64,000 nt of DNA from DASXKD01 sp963762735 (GCA_963762735.1 CAVXMG010000025.1:248001-312000), one strand, 5' to 3'; shown: positions 1 through 8,698, counted from the first letter of the stretch. Numbers and translations: made by a program. Notes: generated from the letters alone by a model not told the origin.

Positions 1-570
1 TGCCCTGGTTCTGGCGAACGTGTCCGCCTCGGCGCCGATCTGGTCCAGGCTGGTGTTGTGCGGCGGCACGCTGGTGTCGTTGAACGCGCCCGCATACACC
101 AGCCCGGTGAACGCGGGCGCGCCGGTGGCGTCCGCGTACTGGGAGGTGATCGTGGACCAGTTGTCGTCCGCCTGGCGTATGCCGAGCCCGGAGAAGAAGT
201 TCTCCAGGTAGGCTCGCGGTTGGTGGTATCGGTTGTCCAGTTCGGGCCCCACAGCAGCAGGTACACGTGCGGGGTGTGCTGCACCGTGCCGCCTTGCCAG
301 GTCACCGGGCACGGCGGCTCGGTGCACGTCGCCGCCGTATTCGCCGCTGCCTTGGGCTGGTGGCCGCTGCGCGTACACGATTCCCGAGATCTTGCCGACC
401 TTGGTGTGGCCAAGCTGGGCCTCGAATGCGCGGTGCAGGTTGACCACCCGCACCCCGTGCAGATGGCCAGCCGGTCGCGCGTGTGGCTGCGCCTGAGCCT
501 GCGCGGCAGCCGTGGCCCCAAGCACGCTGAGCGAGGCAGCAGCAGCCACCGCGAAGATCCGCTTGAACAT
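1..570 (-). CDS. Secreted protein of unknown function, N-terminal part (runs off left edge)
   Basis: The function is not recognised. The gene starts at ATG 570 behind an AAGGGG ribosome-binding site and runs off the left edge, so only the N-terminal 190 codons are present. Residues 1-26 form a Sec signal peptide (KR, an Ala/Val/Leu core, then AQA). The reading frame stays open, but between about 235 and 385 the coding-like sequence lies in another frame: there HTPHVYLLLWGPNW is encoded with almost only G/C third bases, while the open frame has many A/T third bases. The original frame resumes with AYLENFFSGLG and WSTITSQYADATG. I infer two compensating indels. Segments of this kind (VYLxLWGP, FFSGLG, WSTITSQY) occur, as I recall, in secreted actinobacterial proteins without an assigned function. 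Confidence 0.6.
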   Translation of the reverse strand, partial: MFKRIFAVAAAASLSVLGATAAAQAQAQPHARPAGHLHGVRVVNLHRAFEAQLGHTKVGKISGIVYAQRPPAQGSGEYGGDVHRAAVPGDLARRHGAAHPARVPAAVGPELDNRYHQPRAYLENFFSGLGIRQADDNWSTITSQYADATGAPAFTGLVYAGAFNDTSVPPHNTSLDQIGAEADTFARTRA

Positions 571-700
571 CAGTGAACCCCTTTTTATGCGGGATAAATG
601 GCCGGTCAGCGCCGGGCGCCTCCCCCTGGCAAAGGGGATGTTATTACCGATTTACGCAAAAGCGCAATCTGAAACCACGAAATGTAACCGCAGCCGACAA
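571..700. other. AT-richer intergenic stretch
   Basis: The spacer between the secreted-protein gene and the response regulator is visibly poorer in G+C than its surroundings (runs such as TTTTTATG, ATGTTATTACC and GAAACCACGAAATG). The low GC continues into the last 60-70 bp annotated as coding for the regulator. It presumably holds the promoter of the leftward secreted-protein gene. No clear -35/-10 pair could be fixed. Confidence 0.4.
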
Positions 701-1429
701 TCAGTCACTGCTGATCAAGAAACCAATAACCGCACGTAAACCAATAATCCTGTAGGAAATATAGTGATCGGGCCGCGCCGGGGTCACCGGCCGGGCGGCG
801 GAATGTCGCCCCGTCTCGATGGCCGTGGTCACCGCGGCGGTCCTGTCCGACACGCCGAGCTTGCCAAACGCCCGCAGCAGATGCGTCTTGACCGTCGCCT
901 CGCTGATGAACAACTGCTGCCCGATGTCGGCGTTGGTCATGCCGCGCGCCACCAGTTGCAGCACCTCCACCTCACGCGCGGAAAGCGAGTCGCGCTGCGG
1001 GCGGCGGACCCGGGTGACCAGGCGGGCGGCCACCGACGGGGCCAGCACGGTCTCGCCGCGCGCCGCCGCCCTGATGGCGTTGGCGACATCGGCCCGCAGG
1101 GAGTCTTTGAGCAGGTAGCCCGCGGCGCCCGCCTCCACGGCCCGGAGGATGTCCGCGTCCGTCTCGTAGGTGGTGAGCACCACGATCCGGGCCGCCGGGT
1201 CACCCGCCACCAGCCGGCCGATCGCGTCGACGCCATCGGTGCCCGGCATCCGCAGGTCCATCAGGATCACATCGAAGTCACGGTCGCGCGCCAGGGCGAC
1301 GGCCTCGTCGCCCGAGCCGGCCTCCCCGGTCACCTCGATGTCGGGTTCGGAGGCGAGCATGGCCCGCACCCCTTCCCGCACCACCGGATGATCGTCAACA
1401 AGCAGCACCCGGAGCGGGCCCCCGGTCAC
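701..1429 (-). CDS. NarL/LuxR-family response regulator (LiaR-like)
   Basis: This is a cytoplasmic DNA-binding response regulator of 242 aa. The receiver domain occupies residues 5-120, with acidic pocket VDD near 11-13 and phospho-acceptor D58 in LMDLRMPG. A LuxR-type helix-turn-helix at about 148-205 contains LSAREVEVLQLVARGMTNAD and ATVKTHL. The GTG start overlaps the TGA of the upstream kinase gene (GTGA), so the two are translationally coupled and the kinase is its expected partner. The last 20 or so residues (from HYISYRII) are encoded by unusually AT-rich DNA and extend past the usual end of the family, so the real stop may lie earlier. The likely target is its own ABC exporter operon. 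Confidence 0.85.
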   Translation of the reverse strand: MTGGPLRVLLVDDHPVVREGVRAMLASEPDIEVTGEAGSGDEAVALARDRDFDVILMDLRMPGTDGVDAIGRLVAGDPAARIVVLTTYETDADILRAVEAGAAGYLLKDSLRADVANAIRAAARGETVLAPSVAARLVTRVRRPQRDSLSAREVEVLQLVARGMTNADIGQQLFISEATVKTHLLRAFGKLGVSDRTAAVTTAIETGRHSAARPVTPARPDHYISYRIIGLRAVIGFLISSD

Positions 1430-2629
1430 CCCGGCACCTCGACCGACAGCGAAGTGCCTGCGCCGGGGCGGGCGCGGATCAGCAGGCTGCCGCCCACCTG
1501 GAGTATCCGGCTGCGCATGCCGCGCAGGCCGTAGCCGCCGTTCACCCGATCGGGGTCGAAACCTGCCCCGTCGTCACGGACGTCGAGCCGGACGGCGTGC
1601 GGCTCATAGGACAAGATCACCCGGACGTCGGCGGCACAGGCGTGCTTGCGCACGTTGGCGAGCGCCTCCTGGGCGGCCCGCAACAGCACCACCTCGGCGT
1701 TGGCTGGCAGCGGCCGGGGCGGGCCGCACACCTCGAACCTGGCCGCGATGGGGAGTTCCGCCCCGAGCCGGTCGGTCAGCCGGCCGAGCGCATCGTGCAG
1801 CGGGCCGGTGTCGAGGTGGGCCGGGGTGAGCGCGGCCACCATGGCCCGGGCCTCGGCCAGGCCCTCCCTGGCGGTCTGGGCGGCGAGGCCGGCATGGCGC
1901 CGCGCCTCGGCCGGATCCGAGCCGATCTCCGTATCGGCCGCCTGCAGCAGCATGACGATGCTGGTGAGCCCCTGGGCCAGCGTGTCGTGGATCTCACCGG
2001 CCAGCCGCTGGCGTTCGGCGAGCGTCCCGGCCTGCCGGCTGACCTCGGCCAACTCCGCCTGCGCCGCCTCCAAGCGGCTCGATCAGCTGCGGCACGCTCC
2101 TTGCTCTGCTCGATGATCCGTGACGATCCAGGTGCCGAACACCAGCGAGAACGCCAGGCCGAGCACGACCGTGCCGAACACGGACGCGACCGCGCCGGGG
2201 TTGTCGCCGGATCGAGGTGACCGCCAGTGCCACCACGGGGGTCGACGTTGAGCGCGACGACCGCGGCGAAGCGCACGAGGCAGGGGCATCGCCATGAAGC
2301 ACTGCGGGCAGGCGGCGAACATGACCCAGGAGGCGGCGCCGACCTGGGTCTGCGCGATGACGATGAGGACCACGATGCAGATCACGTAGATCGTGCCGCG
2401 TCCGGGTGTCCCTGTCGGCCGCGATGGCCGGGCGCCCGATGAGGATGTACAGCGGCACGGTGGCGGCCAGGGAGATGGCCGCCACCATGCGCGCGGCCAG
2501 CGGGTCGGAGGTGGTGAGGACGATCAGCAGGGTGGCCGCGAGGACCACGGCGTAGTAGGCATCCCATACTCCGCCGCGGTTGCCAGGCATGTTGGGCGGC
2601 CGGGCGAGCGGGCCAGAGGCCCGGCTCAC
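1426..2629 (-). pseudogene. Sensor histidine kinase (LiaS-like, HisKA_3), broken by multiple frameshifts
   Basis: This is the membrane sensor kinase partner of the adjacent response regulator. The start is GTG 2629 overlapping the permease stop (GTGA). The first 70 or so residues read in one frame (AATLLIVLTTSDPLAARMVA, a membrane helix). The sequence then hops frames near 2400, 2280, 2245, 2215, 2125 and 2085, picking up hydrophobic segments GTIYVICIVVLIVIAQ and FGTVVLGLAFSLVFGTWIVT in different frames. From about 2073 it is intact: phospho-acceptor His in LAGEIHDTLAQG, and an HATPase_c domain with ALANVRKHA, DDGAGF and GGYGLRGM. All segments keep high GC at third positions in their own frames, so either the decay is very recent or the sequence is in error. 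Confidence 0.75.
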
Positions 2630-3459
2630 GTGTCGCTTTGCCAGCGGAAGGTTCTCAGGCACAGAATCAAGCTTCCAATGAGCCATGCGGTGAGCACCAG
2701 TGCCACCTTGCCGAGTTCCCAGCTGTGCGCCGGCTCCGCGGGCAGCAGCGAGTCCGGCAGGAGCGCCGCCCGCAGTCCCTGGCAGAGCCATTTGAGCGGG
2801 AAGAGCGCGGCCACCGTCTGCATCCCCTTGGGCAGACTGCTGAACGGGAAGTAAACGCCGGAGATGAACTGCAGCACCAGGTACGGCAGGTTCAGCACGG
2901 CCGCCGCGCTCCGGCTTGAGCGGGGCACGCTGCTCACCGCGATGCCGAGCATCGTGCAGGTGGCCGTGCCGAGCAGGAAGACCCAGGTGAAGGTCAGCCA
3001 GCGCGCGCCGCTGCCGGGGAGCTTGAGCCCGTAGAGCGCGATGCCGATGCCGAGCAGGATGGCGACCTCGATCGCCGCGATGACCAGGCAGGACAGCGCC
3101 TTGCCCGCGAAATAGGCACCCTTGGGCATCGGCGTCCCCGCCAGCCGCTTGAGCGTCCCGTCCTCGCGTTCGAGGACGATGCTGATGCCCAGGTTGACGA
3201 ACGTCGTGGACATGATGCCGCTGGCGATGATGCCGGCGGTGAAGTACAGCCGGTAGCTCACCCCGGTGACACCGACCGTGCCGTGGAAGATCGAGCCGAA
3301 GATGATCAGCAGGACCACGGGCAGCGAGAACGTGAAGACGACCGCCTCGCGGCGCCTGAAGAAGGACTTGAGCTCCAGCGCGGTGCGGTTCAGCGACAGG
3401 CGGACGGGCGACGGCAGGGCCACGGCGGGCCGGACGGCCGCGTGGGCAGCGGTGCTCAT
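2626..3459 (-). CDS. ABC-2 type transporter permease (DrrB-like)
   Basis: Membrane subunit of a drug- or lipid-type ABC exporter, 277 aa. After a short cytoplasmic N-terminus with RTALELKSFFRRREAVVF come about six hydrophobic segments: FSLPVVLLIIFGSIF, YFTAGIIASGIMSTTFVNLG, LSCLVIAAIEVAILLGIGIA, FTWVFLLGTATCTMLGIAVS, LPYLVLQFISGVYF, and a last helix near VLTAWLIGSLILCL. The motif EREDGTLKRLAGTPMPKGAY is typical of the ABC2_membrane family. The ATG at 3459 overlaps the ATPase stop (ATGA). An apparent 599-residue ATPase-permease fusion reading is an artefact of a frameshift in the ATPase gene. Expected to work with the upstream ATPase and be controlled by the downstream two-component system. 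Confidence 0.87.
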   Translation of the reverse strand: MSTAAHAAVRPAVALPSPVRLSLNRTALELKSFFRRREAVVFTFSLPVVLLIIFGSIFHGTVGVTGVSYRLYFTAGIIASGIMSTTFVNLGISIVLEREDGTLKRLAGTPMPKGAYFAGKALSCLVIAAIEVAILLGIGIALYGLKLPGSGARWLTFTWVFLLGTATCTMLGIAVSSVPRSSRSAAAVLNLPYLVLQFISGVYFPFSSLPKGMQTVAALFPLKWLCQGLRAALLPDSLLPAEPAHSWELGKVALVLTAWLIGSLILCLRTFRWQSDT

Positions 3460-4362
3460 TGGTTTGCTCCAGTCGTTGCGGGAGACCGCCCCGGCAGGCC
3501 TTCCGCGGCTCCGTCCTGTGCATGACCGATCATCGCGAGGTAGACGTCCTCCAGCGACGGCCGGGTGACCGTCAGCTCGGGGATCTCGCCGCCGAACTGG
3601 CCGGTGAGTTCGGCGACCACCCGCGTCGGGGTGTCGGTCCGTACGCTCTGGTGGCCGTCTGGCTGCCAGCCAGCTCACCGTCGCCTTCGCCGTGGCCCGG
3701 CCGCCCAGTTCGGCCGGGGCGTCCACGGCGCGGATGCGCCCGCTGGCGATGACGCCGACCCGGTTCGCCAGCGCCTCCGCCTCGTCCAGGTAGTGCGTGG
3801 TCAGCAGGATCGTGGTCCCGATGTCGGCCAGGCCCTGGATGAGGTGCCAGAACTGCCGCCGCGCCTCGGGGTCGAAGCCGGTGGTCGGCTCGTCAAGGAA
3901 GAGCAGTTCCGGACTGCCGATGATGCCGAGCGCCACGTCCACCCGGCGGCGCTGTCCCCCGGACAGCTGCCGCAGCTTGGCGCCCGCCTTCTCGGTCAGC
4001 CCGACGGCCTCGATGACCTCGTCGGGGTCCCTCGGGTGCGGGTAGTAGGCGCTGAAATGGCGGATCATCTCGCGGACAGAAAGTTCTGAGGCGTCTGCGT
4101 TGCTCTGCAGCACGATGCCGATCCGCGCCCGCCATGCCCGGCCGCCCTCGCCCGGGTCGGTGCCGAGGACGGTGACCTCGCCGCCGTCGCGCCGCCGGTA
4201 TCCCTCCAGGATCTCGACCGTCGTGGTCTTGCCCGCGCCGTTCGGGCCGAGCAGGGCGAAGACCTCGCCGTGCCGGATGTCCAGGTCGACACCGTCGACA
4301 GCCACGATGTCGCCATATGACTTGCGCAGCCCCCTGACGCGCACACTCGTTGTGGTGTCCAT
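3456..4362 (-). CDS. ABC transporter ATP-binding protein (DrrA-like), one frameshift near the C-terminus
   Basis: Nucleotide-binding subunit of the exporter, about 300 aa. It starts at ATG 4362 (MDTTTSVRVRGLRKSYGD). Walker A is GPNGAGKTTT, the Q-loop lies at VLQSNADASEL, the signature is LSGGQRRRVDVALG, Walker B is ELLFLDEPTTG and the switch His is in LTTHYLDEAE. Near 3650-3680 the frame slips. In the restored frame the protein continues TPTRVVAELTGQFGGEIP and TRPSLEDVYLAMIG, the usual DrrA C-terminal domain, and ends at TGA 3456-3458, which overlaps the permease ATG. The unshifted reading instead runs straight into the permease gene. It is the first gene of the ABC/two-component operon. Confidence 0.82.
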
Positions 4363-4444
4363 GAACCCAGCCTCGGGCCACGGCGGGGCCGGCACAACGA
4401 CCGGCTGGCCGGATCCGCCGTCCACCGTTCGGTGGACCCCGCCC

Positions 4445-4523
4445 GGGTCCCCCGTGGGGCGTGAACGCGCCGCGGGGTCCCCGTAGGGCGTGAAACGTGA
4501 CAGACGAGGCCCCCGTAGGGGGC
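4445..4523 (-). promoter_or_regulatory. Three iterated palindromes upstream of the ABC exporter operon
   Basis: Three related inverted repeats stand in a row: CCCCCGTGGGGC (around 4453), CCCCGTAGGGC (around 4482) and GCCCCCGTAGGGGGC (4509-4523). The first two sit in a longer imperfect direct repeat, GGGTCCCC(C)GTxGGGCGTGAA(A)CG, starting at 4445 and 4475. Spacing is about 29-34 bp, near three helical turns, and they lie 80-160 bp upstream of the ATPase start. The arrangement resembles operator sites for a dimeric regulator such as the LiaR-like protein of the same operon. That link is inference. Confidence 0.5.
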
Positions 4524-4610
4524 GCCAGAATCACATTCACGACACTGCGGCGAGGCGTTAGGCCCGGGGTGTGGCCGCAGGACCGGGGCTAGGCGACACG
4601 GGCGCGGGGG

Positions 4611-6116
4611 TCAGGCCTCGTGCACGGCGCGGATTGCGTCGGGCAGGGAGCCGATCACGTCACCGGCCCCGATCGGCGCTTCGCCGCCGGGGTGCTCGCC
4701 GGCCCCGCTCGCTGCGTAGCGCGCCGAAATACCGTGCAGGTACGCCGCTGCTGCCGCCGCCTCGCCGGCGTCAAGCCCCTGGGCGAGTAGCGCGCCCGCA
4801 AGCCCCGCGAGCACGTCGCCGGTGCCTGCGGTGGCCAGCCAGCCCGTACCGGTCGGGTTGACCAGCAGCGGGCCGCCGTCGGCCGCGATCACCGTGGTGG
4901 AGCCCTTGAGCAGCACGCAGCAGCCGTAGGTGCGCGCCGCGGCCCTCGCGTGCTCGCCGCGCCGCGCGGCGACCTCGGCCGGGTCGGTGCGCAGCAGCCT
5001 GGCCAGTTCCCCCGCGTGCGGGGTGAGCAGCGTGGCTGCCCGGCGCTCGGCGACCAGCGCCGGGGACTCGGCCAGGAGCGTGAGCCCGTCGGCGTCCACA
5101 AGCACCGGCAGGTCGGTGGCGAGCACCGCCGCGAGCCTGCGGCGCGCCTGCTCATCGGTGCCCATGCCAGGACCGGCCAGCCAGGCCTGGACCCGCCCGG
5201 CGGTGCCCACCTCGCCCCCTGAGTCCCCGGTCACCGTGATCACCGCCTCCGGCCAGTGCTGCCGGACCACGGCCGCGGCCGCCGGGGCGGTCACCAGGCG
5301 CACCATGCCCGCCCCGCCGCGCAGCGCCCCGCCCACGGCGAGCGCCGCGGCCCCGGTGAACCGGTCGCTGCCCGCCACGATGCCGAGGACCCCGCGGCGG
5401 TACTTGTCCGACTCGCGGCCGGGCCGCGGCAGCAGCGCGCCCACGTCGGCGGCGCCGTAGGCGGCCGCGGCGGGCGCGGGCAGGTGCGGTGCCAGGCCGA
5501 TGTCCACCAGGTGAGCCAGGCCGGCGCGGGCGGCGCCCGGGTCGATGAGCAGCCCGGTCTTCCAGGTGCCGAACGTGACCGTGACGTCGGCGCTGACCGC
5601 CGCCCCCGTCACCTCGCCGGTGTCCGCGTCCACCCCGCTTGGCAGGTCCACCGCGACCACCGTGGTGCCGCCGCCGCGCGCCGCCTCCGCCAGCGCGGCG
5701 AGCGCGGCCTGCGGCTCCCGCAGCCCGCCCCGGCCGCCGATGCCGAGCAGCCCGTCGAGCACCAGGTCCGCGGCGTTCATCGTGGCCGGCAGGCCCGGGT
5801 CGCTGGGCCCGGTGACTCCTCCGCCCGCGGCCCGCAGCGCCGCGGCGCCCCCCTCGTGCAGCCGGCTGCCCGCGGCGACGGCGACCACCCGGGCGCCGCG
5901 CCGGGCCAGCCTGGCTCCCGCGTACAGCGCGTCGCCGCCGTTGTCCCCGCTTCCGGCCAGCACCACCACGCGCGACCCGTACACCCGCGGCAGCAGGCCG
6001 GCGCAGACCGCGGCCAGCCCGGCCGCGGCGCGCTGCATCAGCACTCCGGGCGGCAGGCGGGCCATGAGGGCCTGTTCCGCGGCCCTGACGTCGGCGACGG
6101 CGTGCGCGTTCCTCAT
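4611..6116 (-). CDS. nnrD: Bifunctional NAD(P)H-hydrate epimerase / ADP-dependent (S)-NAD(P)H-hydrate dehydratase
   Basis: Cytosolic repair enzyme of 501 aa that converts hydrated NADH and NADPH back to the normal cofactors. The N-terminal YjeF_N epimerase half (about 1-215) shows GSGDNGGDALYAGARLARRG and VDLPSGVDADTGEV. The C-terminal ribokinase-like dehydratase half (about 225-495) shows KYRRGVLGIVAGSDRFTGAA, LTPHAGELARLL and NPTGTGWLATAGTGDVLAGL. It lies 10 bp downstream of acpS in the same direction, a common actinobacterial pairing. No defect is visible. Confidence 0.92.
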   Translation of the reverse strand: MRNAHAVADVRAAEQALMARLPPGVLMQRAAAGLAAVCAGLLPRVYGSRVVVLAGSGDNGGDALYAGARLARRGARVVAVAAGSRLHEGGAAALRAAGGGVTGPSDPGLPATMNAADLVLDGLLGIGGRGGLREPQAALAALAEAARGGGTTVVAVDLPSGVDADTGEVTGAAVSADVTVTFGTWKTGLLIDPGAARAGLAHLVDIGLAPHLPAPAAAAYGAADVGALLPRPGRESDKYRRGVLGIVAGSDRFTGAAALAVGGALRGGAGMVRLVTAPAAAAVVRQHWPEAVITVTGDSGGEVGTAGRVQAWLAGPGMGTDEQARRRLAAVLATDLPVLVDADGLTLLAESPALVAERRAATLLTPHAGELARLLRTDPAEVAARRGEHARAAARTYGCCVLLKGSTTVIAADGGPLLVNPTGTGWLATAGTGDVLAGLAGALLAQGLDAGEAAAAAAYLHGISARYAASGAGEHPGGEAPIGAGDVIGSLPDAIRAVHEA

Positions 6117-6126
6117 GCCCCCGCCT

Positions 6127-6477
6127 TCATGACTCGGCCACCACGAATGCCACGCTGACTCCTCCGTCGTGGGTCAGGGAAACATGCCACCGGCGTACCC
6201 CCAGGCGGCGCGCGGCGTCCGCCACGGTGCCCCGCACGGTCAGGGCAGGCCGGCCAGCCGGATCGTGCCCGACCTCCACATCGGCCCAGCGCAGGCCCGC
6301 CGGGCCGCCGAGCGCCTTGGCCACCGCCTCCTTGGCGGCGAAGCAGGCGGCCAGCGAGGCGAGCGGCGCGCCACGTTCGCCCTCGGTGAACAGCCGGGCC
6401 GCCAGCGCCGGGGTGCGGCGCAGCGCCTGCTCCAGGCGGGCGATGTCGACCAGGTCGACGCCGATGCCAACGATCAC
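6127..6477 (-). CDS. acpS: Holo-[acyl-carrier-protein] synthase
   Basis: Transfers the 4'-phosphopantetheine group of CoA to apo-ACP, switching on fatty-acid (and possibly polyketide) carrier proteins. At 116 aa it is typical for the AcpS family. MIVGIGVDLVDIARLE carries metal ligand D8, and FAAKEAVAKALG carries the second ligand E50. WHVSLTHDGGVSVAFVV is the C-terminal motif. It lies between glmM and the NAD(P)H-hydrate repair gene. The 213 bp upstream (6478-6690) contain no gene and may hold its promoter. Confidence 0.94.
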   Translation of the reverse strand: MIVGIGVDLVDIARLEQALRRTPALAARLFTEGERGAPLASLAACFAAKEAVAKALGGPAGLRWADVEVGHDPAGRPALTVRGTVADAARRLGVRRWHVSLTHDGGVSVAFVVAES

Positions 6478-6690
6478 TCCCCCAGCCTGCCACGCGGCCG
6501 GGTGCGGCTACCGGCCCGCCCGGCGCGATACCGGCGCCGGGCTTGGATGCCAGCTACCCGGGCAGGCCCGCGGCCATTACCACGGGAGCCGGTATTTCCG
6601 CACTCCGCGAATGTCCGTGGCACCGGATCGGCCGTTCACGCCGGCTTTACCATTCCGCGGCCATTGTCCGGCGGCGGGCGGCATCAGCGA

Positions 6691-8106
6691 TCAGGACAGG
6701 GACCGGATGGTCGCGGCCAGGCCGTCGGCAAGACGCTGGGCGCGCTCGTGGTCGGTAGCCTCGACCATGACCCGGACGGCACGCTCGGTGCCGCTCGGCC
6801 GGACCAGCACGCGCCCCGCCGCGCCGAGTTCCGCCTGCACCGAGGCGACCGCCGCGGCCAGTTCCGGCGACCTGGCGGCGCGCTCCTTGTCCACTCCGGC
6901 GACGTTCACCAGCACCTGCGGGTACCGCGTCATCACCGCGGCCAGGTCCGCCAGCGTGATCCCCTGCCTGGCGGCGGCCGCGAGCAGGTGCAGGGCGGTG
7001 AGCATGCCGTCGCCGGTGGTGGCGTGCTCAAGCATGATGACGTGCCCGGACTGCTCGCCGCCGATGACGAAGTGCCCGGCCCGCATCGCCTCCAGCACGT
7101 AACGGTCGCCCACCGCGGTCTCCACCACGGTGATCCCGGCCTTCGCCATGGCCTTGCGGAACCCCAGGTTGGACATGACCGTGGCCACCACGGTGTCGCC
7201 GGCCAGCACGCCGCGGGCCTTGAGGTCCAGGGCGAGGGCGGCCAGGATCTGGTCCCCGTCGATCATCTCGCCGGTGGCGTCCACCGCCAGGCAGCGGTCG
7301 GCGTCGCCATCATGCGCGATCCCGGCGTCCGCCCCGTGCTTGGTCACCGCCGCCGACAGGGCCTCCAGGTGCATGGAGCCGCAGTCGGCGTTGATGTTCT
7401 CGCCGTCCGGCTCGGCGCCGATCGCGATCACGTCGGCCCCGGCGCGCCGCAGCAGCTCCGGTGCCAGCGCCGAGGCGGCGCCGTGCGCGCAGTCCACCAC
7501 CACGCGCAGCCCCGTCAGCGTCGCGGTGCCGTGCGTCACGGCAGATGCCACGTGTGCGGCGCCCAGCTCCCTCGTGCCGGGCTGGGAGGCCAGCAGGTGA
7601 GCCAGGTAACGCTCGCGCTCGCCGGCCGCGTCACGGACCCGGCCAAAGCCGCTGGCGGGCTGGCCCCCGGTCCGGCCGGGAAGGGCCATCCGCGCCTCGA
7701 TCTCGTCTTCGGCGGCGTCCGGCAGCTTGAACCCGCCCCGGGCGAACAGCTTGATCCCGTTGTCGGGGGCCGGGTTGTGGCTGGCCGAAAGCATGACCCC
7801 GAGGTCGGCCCCGAGCGCGGCGGTCAGGTAGGCGACCCCTGGCGTCGGGATGACGCCAAGGCGCAGCACGTTCACCCCGGCGCCGGCCAGGCCCGCCACC
7901 ACGGCGGCCTCCAGAAACTCACCGGATGTCCGCGGATCGCGGCCCACCACGGCCACCAGGCGGCCGCCGTTGCTCCTGCTGGCCGTCGCGGCCCGCATCT
8001 CCTGCAGCATTCCGGCGGCAGCGGTCGCGAGGTCCATGGCCAGCTGACTGGTCAGGTCCTCGCCCGCAACCCCCCGAACGCCGTCCGTGCCGAAAAGCCG
8101 GCCCAT
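6691..8106 (-). CDS. glmM: Phosphoglucosamine mutase
   Basis: Interconverts glucosamine-6-phosphate and glucosamine-1-phosphate on the way to UDP-GlcNAc, hence peptidoglycan. It has 471 aa, slightly longer than the usual 445-455 because of small insertions (TASRSNGG near residue 41). Motifs: MGRLFGTDGVRG at the start, the active-site serine S109 in MLSASHNP, metal loop DGDADR, GGEQSGH in domain 3, and RPSGTE for phosphate binding in domain 4. It follows rpsI with a 64-bp gap, the standard actinobacterial order rplM-rpsI-glmM. Confidence 0.95.
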   Translation of the reverse strand: MGRLFGTDGVRGVAGEDLTSQLAMDLATAAAGMLQEMRAATASRSNGGRLVAVVGRDPRTSGEFLEAAVVAGLAGAGVNVLRLGVIPTPGVAYLTAALGADLGVMLSASHNPAPDNGIKLFARGGFKLPDAAEDEIEARMALPGRTGGQPASGFGRVRDAAGERERYLAHLLASQPGTRELGAAHVASAVTHGTATLTGLRVVVDCAHGAASALAPELLRRAGADVIAIGAEPDGENINADCGSMHLEALSAAVTKHGADAGIAHDGDADRCLAVDATGEMIDGDQILAALALDLKARGVLAGDTVVATVMSNLGFRKAMAKAGITVVETAVGDRYVLEAMRAGHFVIGGEQSGHVIMLEHATTGDGMLTALHLLAAAARQGITLADLAAVMTRYPQVLVNVAGVDKERAARSPELAAAVASVQAELGAAGRVLVRPSGTERAVRVMVEATDHERAQRLADGLAATIRSLS

Positions 8107-8170
8107 GGAACGTTCCCCCGTTGTCGGCGTGCCGCTGTCGCCGGAAATGTCGATGCCCCGGAGCCCGGCG

Positions 8171-8698
8171 CTAGCGCTTGGAGTACTGCGGCGCCTTCCG
8201 GGCCTTCTTCAGCCCGTACTTCTTGCGCTCCTTGATCCGGGAGTCACGGGTCAGGAAACCGGCCCGCTTCAGCGCGGCGCGGTTCTCCGGATCCACCACA
8301 GTGAGCGCGCGCGCGATCCCCAGCCGCAGCGCTCCCGCCTGCCCGGTGACTCCGCCCCCGGAGACCCGTGCGATCACGTCGAACTGCTCCTCGGCGCCGA
8401 GGTTCACCAGCGGCTCGCTGATGAGCTGCTGGTGCACCTTGTTCGGGAAGAACTTCTCCAGCGGCCGGTCGTTGACCCGCCACTGCCCGGTGCCCGGCGC
8501 GATGCGGACCCGCGCGATGGCCTCCTTGCGACGGCCGGTGGCTATCGCCTTGCCGGTCACCACCGGCTTGACGGCCGCCTTGCGGCCCGCGTCCGGGGCC
8601 GTCTCGGTGGTGTACTCCGACACGTTCGCTTCGGCTTCTTCCTCCGGCTTAGCGCCCGCGCCCTCATCGAGCTCCTGGGTGCTTGTGGACTCGGCCAC
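8171..8698 (-). CDS. rpsI: Small ribosomal subunit protein uS9
   Basis: Protein of the 30S head whose C-terminal tail (KKYGLKKARKAPQYSKR) reaches the P-site tRNA. I choose GTG 8698 (AESTSTQ...) because AGGAAGG lies 4 nt upstream; longer readings from ATG 8722 or 8737 lack such a site. The first 45 or so residues are an acidic Glu/Thr/Ala-rich extension, usual in actinobacterial S9. The conserved body begins at ATGRRKEAIARVRI. It is co-transcribed with rplM. Confidence 0.93.
   Translation of the reverse strand: MAESTSTQELDEGAGAKPEEEAEANVSEYTTETAPDAGRKAAVKPVVTGKAIATGRRKEAIARVRIAPGTGQWRVNDRPLEKFFPNKVHQQLISEPLVNLGAEEQFDVIARVSGGGVTGQAGALRLGIARALTVVDPENRAALKRAGFLTRDSRIKERKKYGLKKARKAPQYSKR

Noticed and set aside
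2626..4425. A 599-residue ATPase-permease fusion
   Set aside because: The C-terminal ATPase domain reappears in another frame with a normal stop overlapping the permease ATG, so the fusion is an indel artefact.
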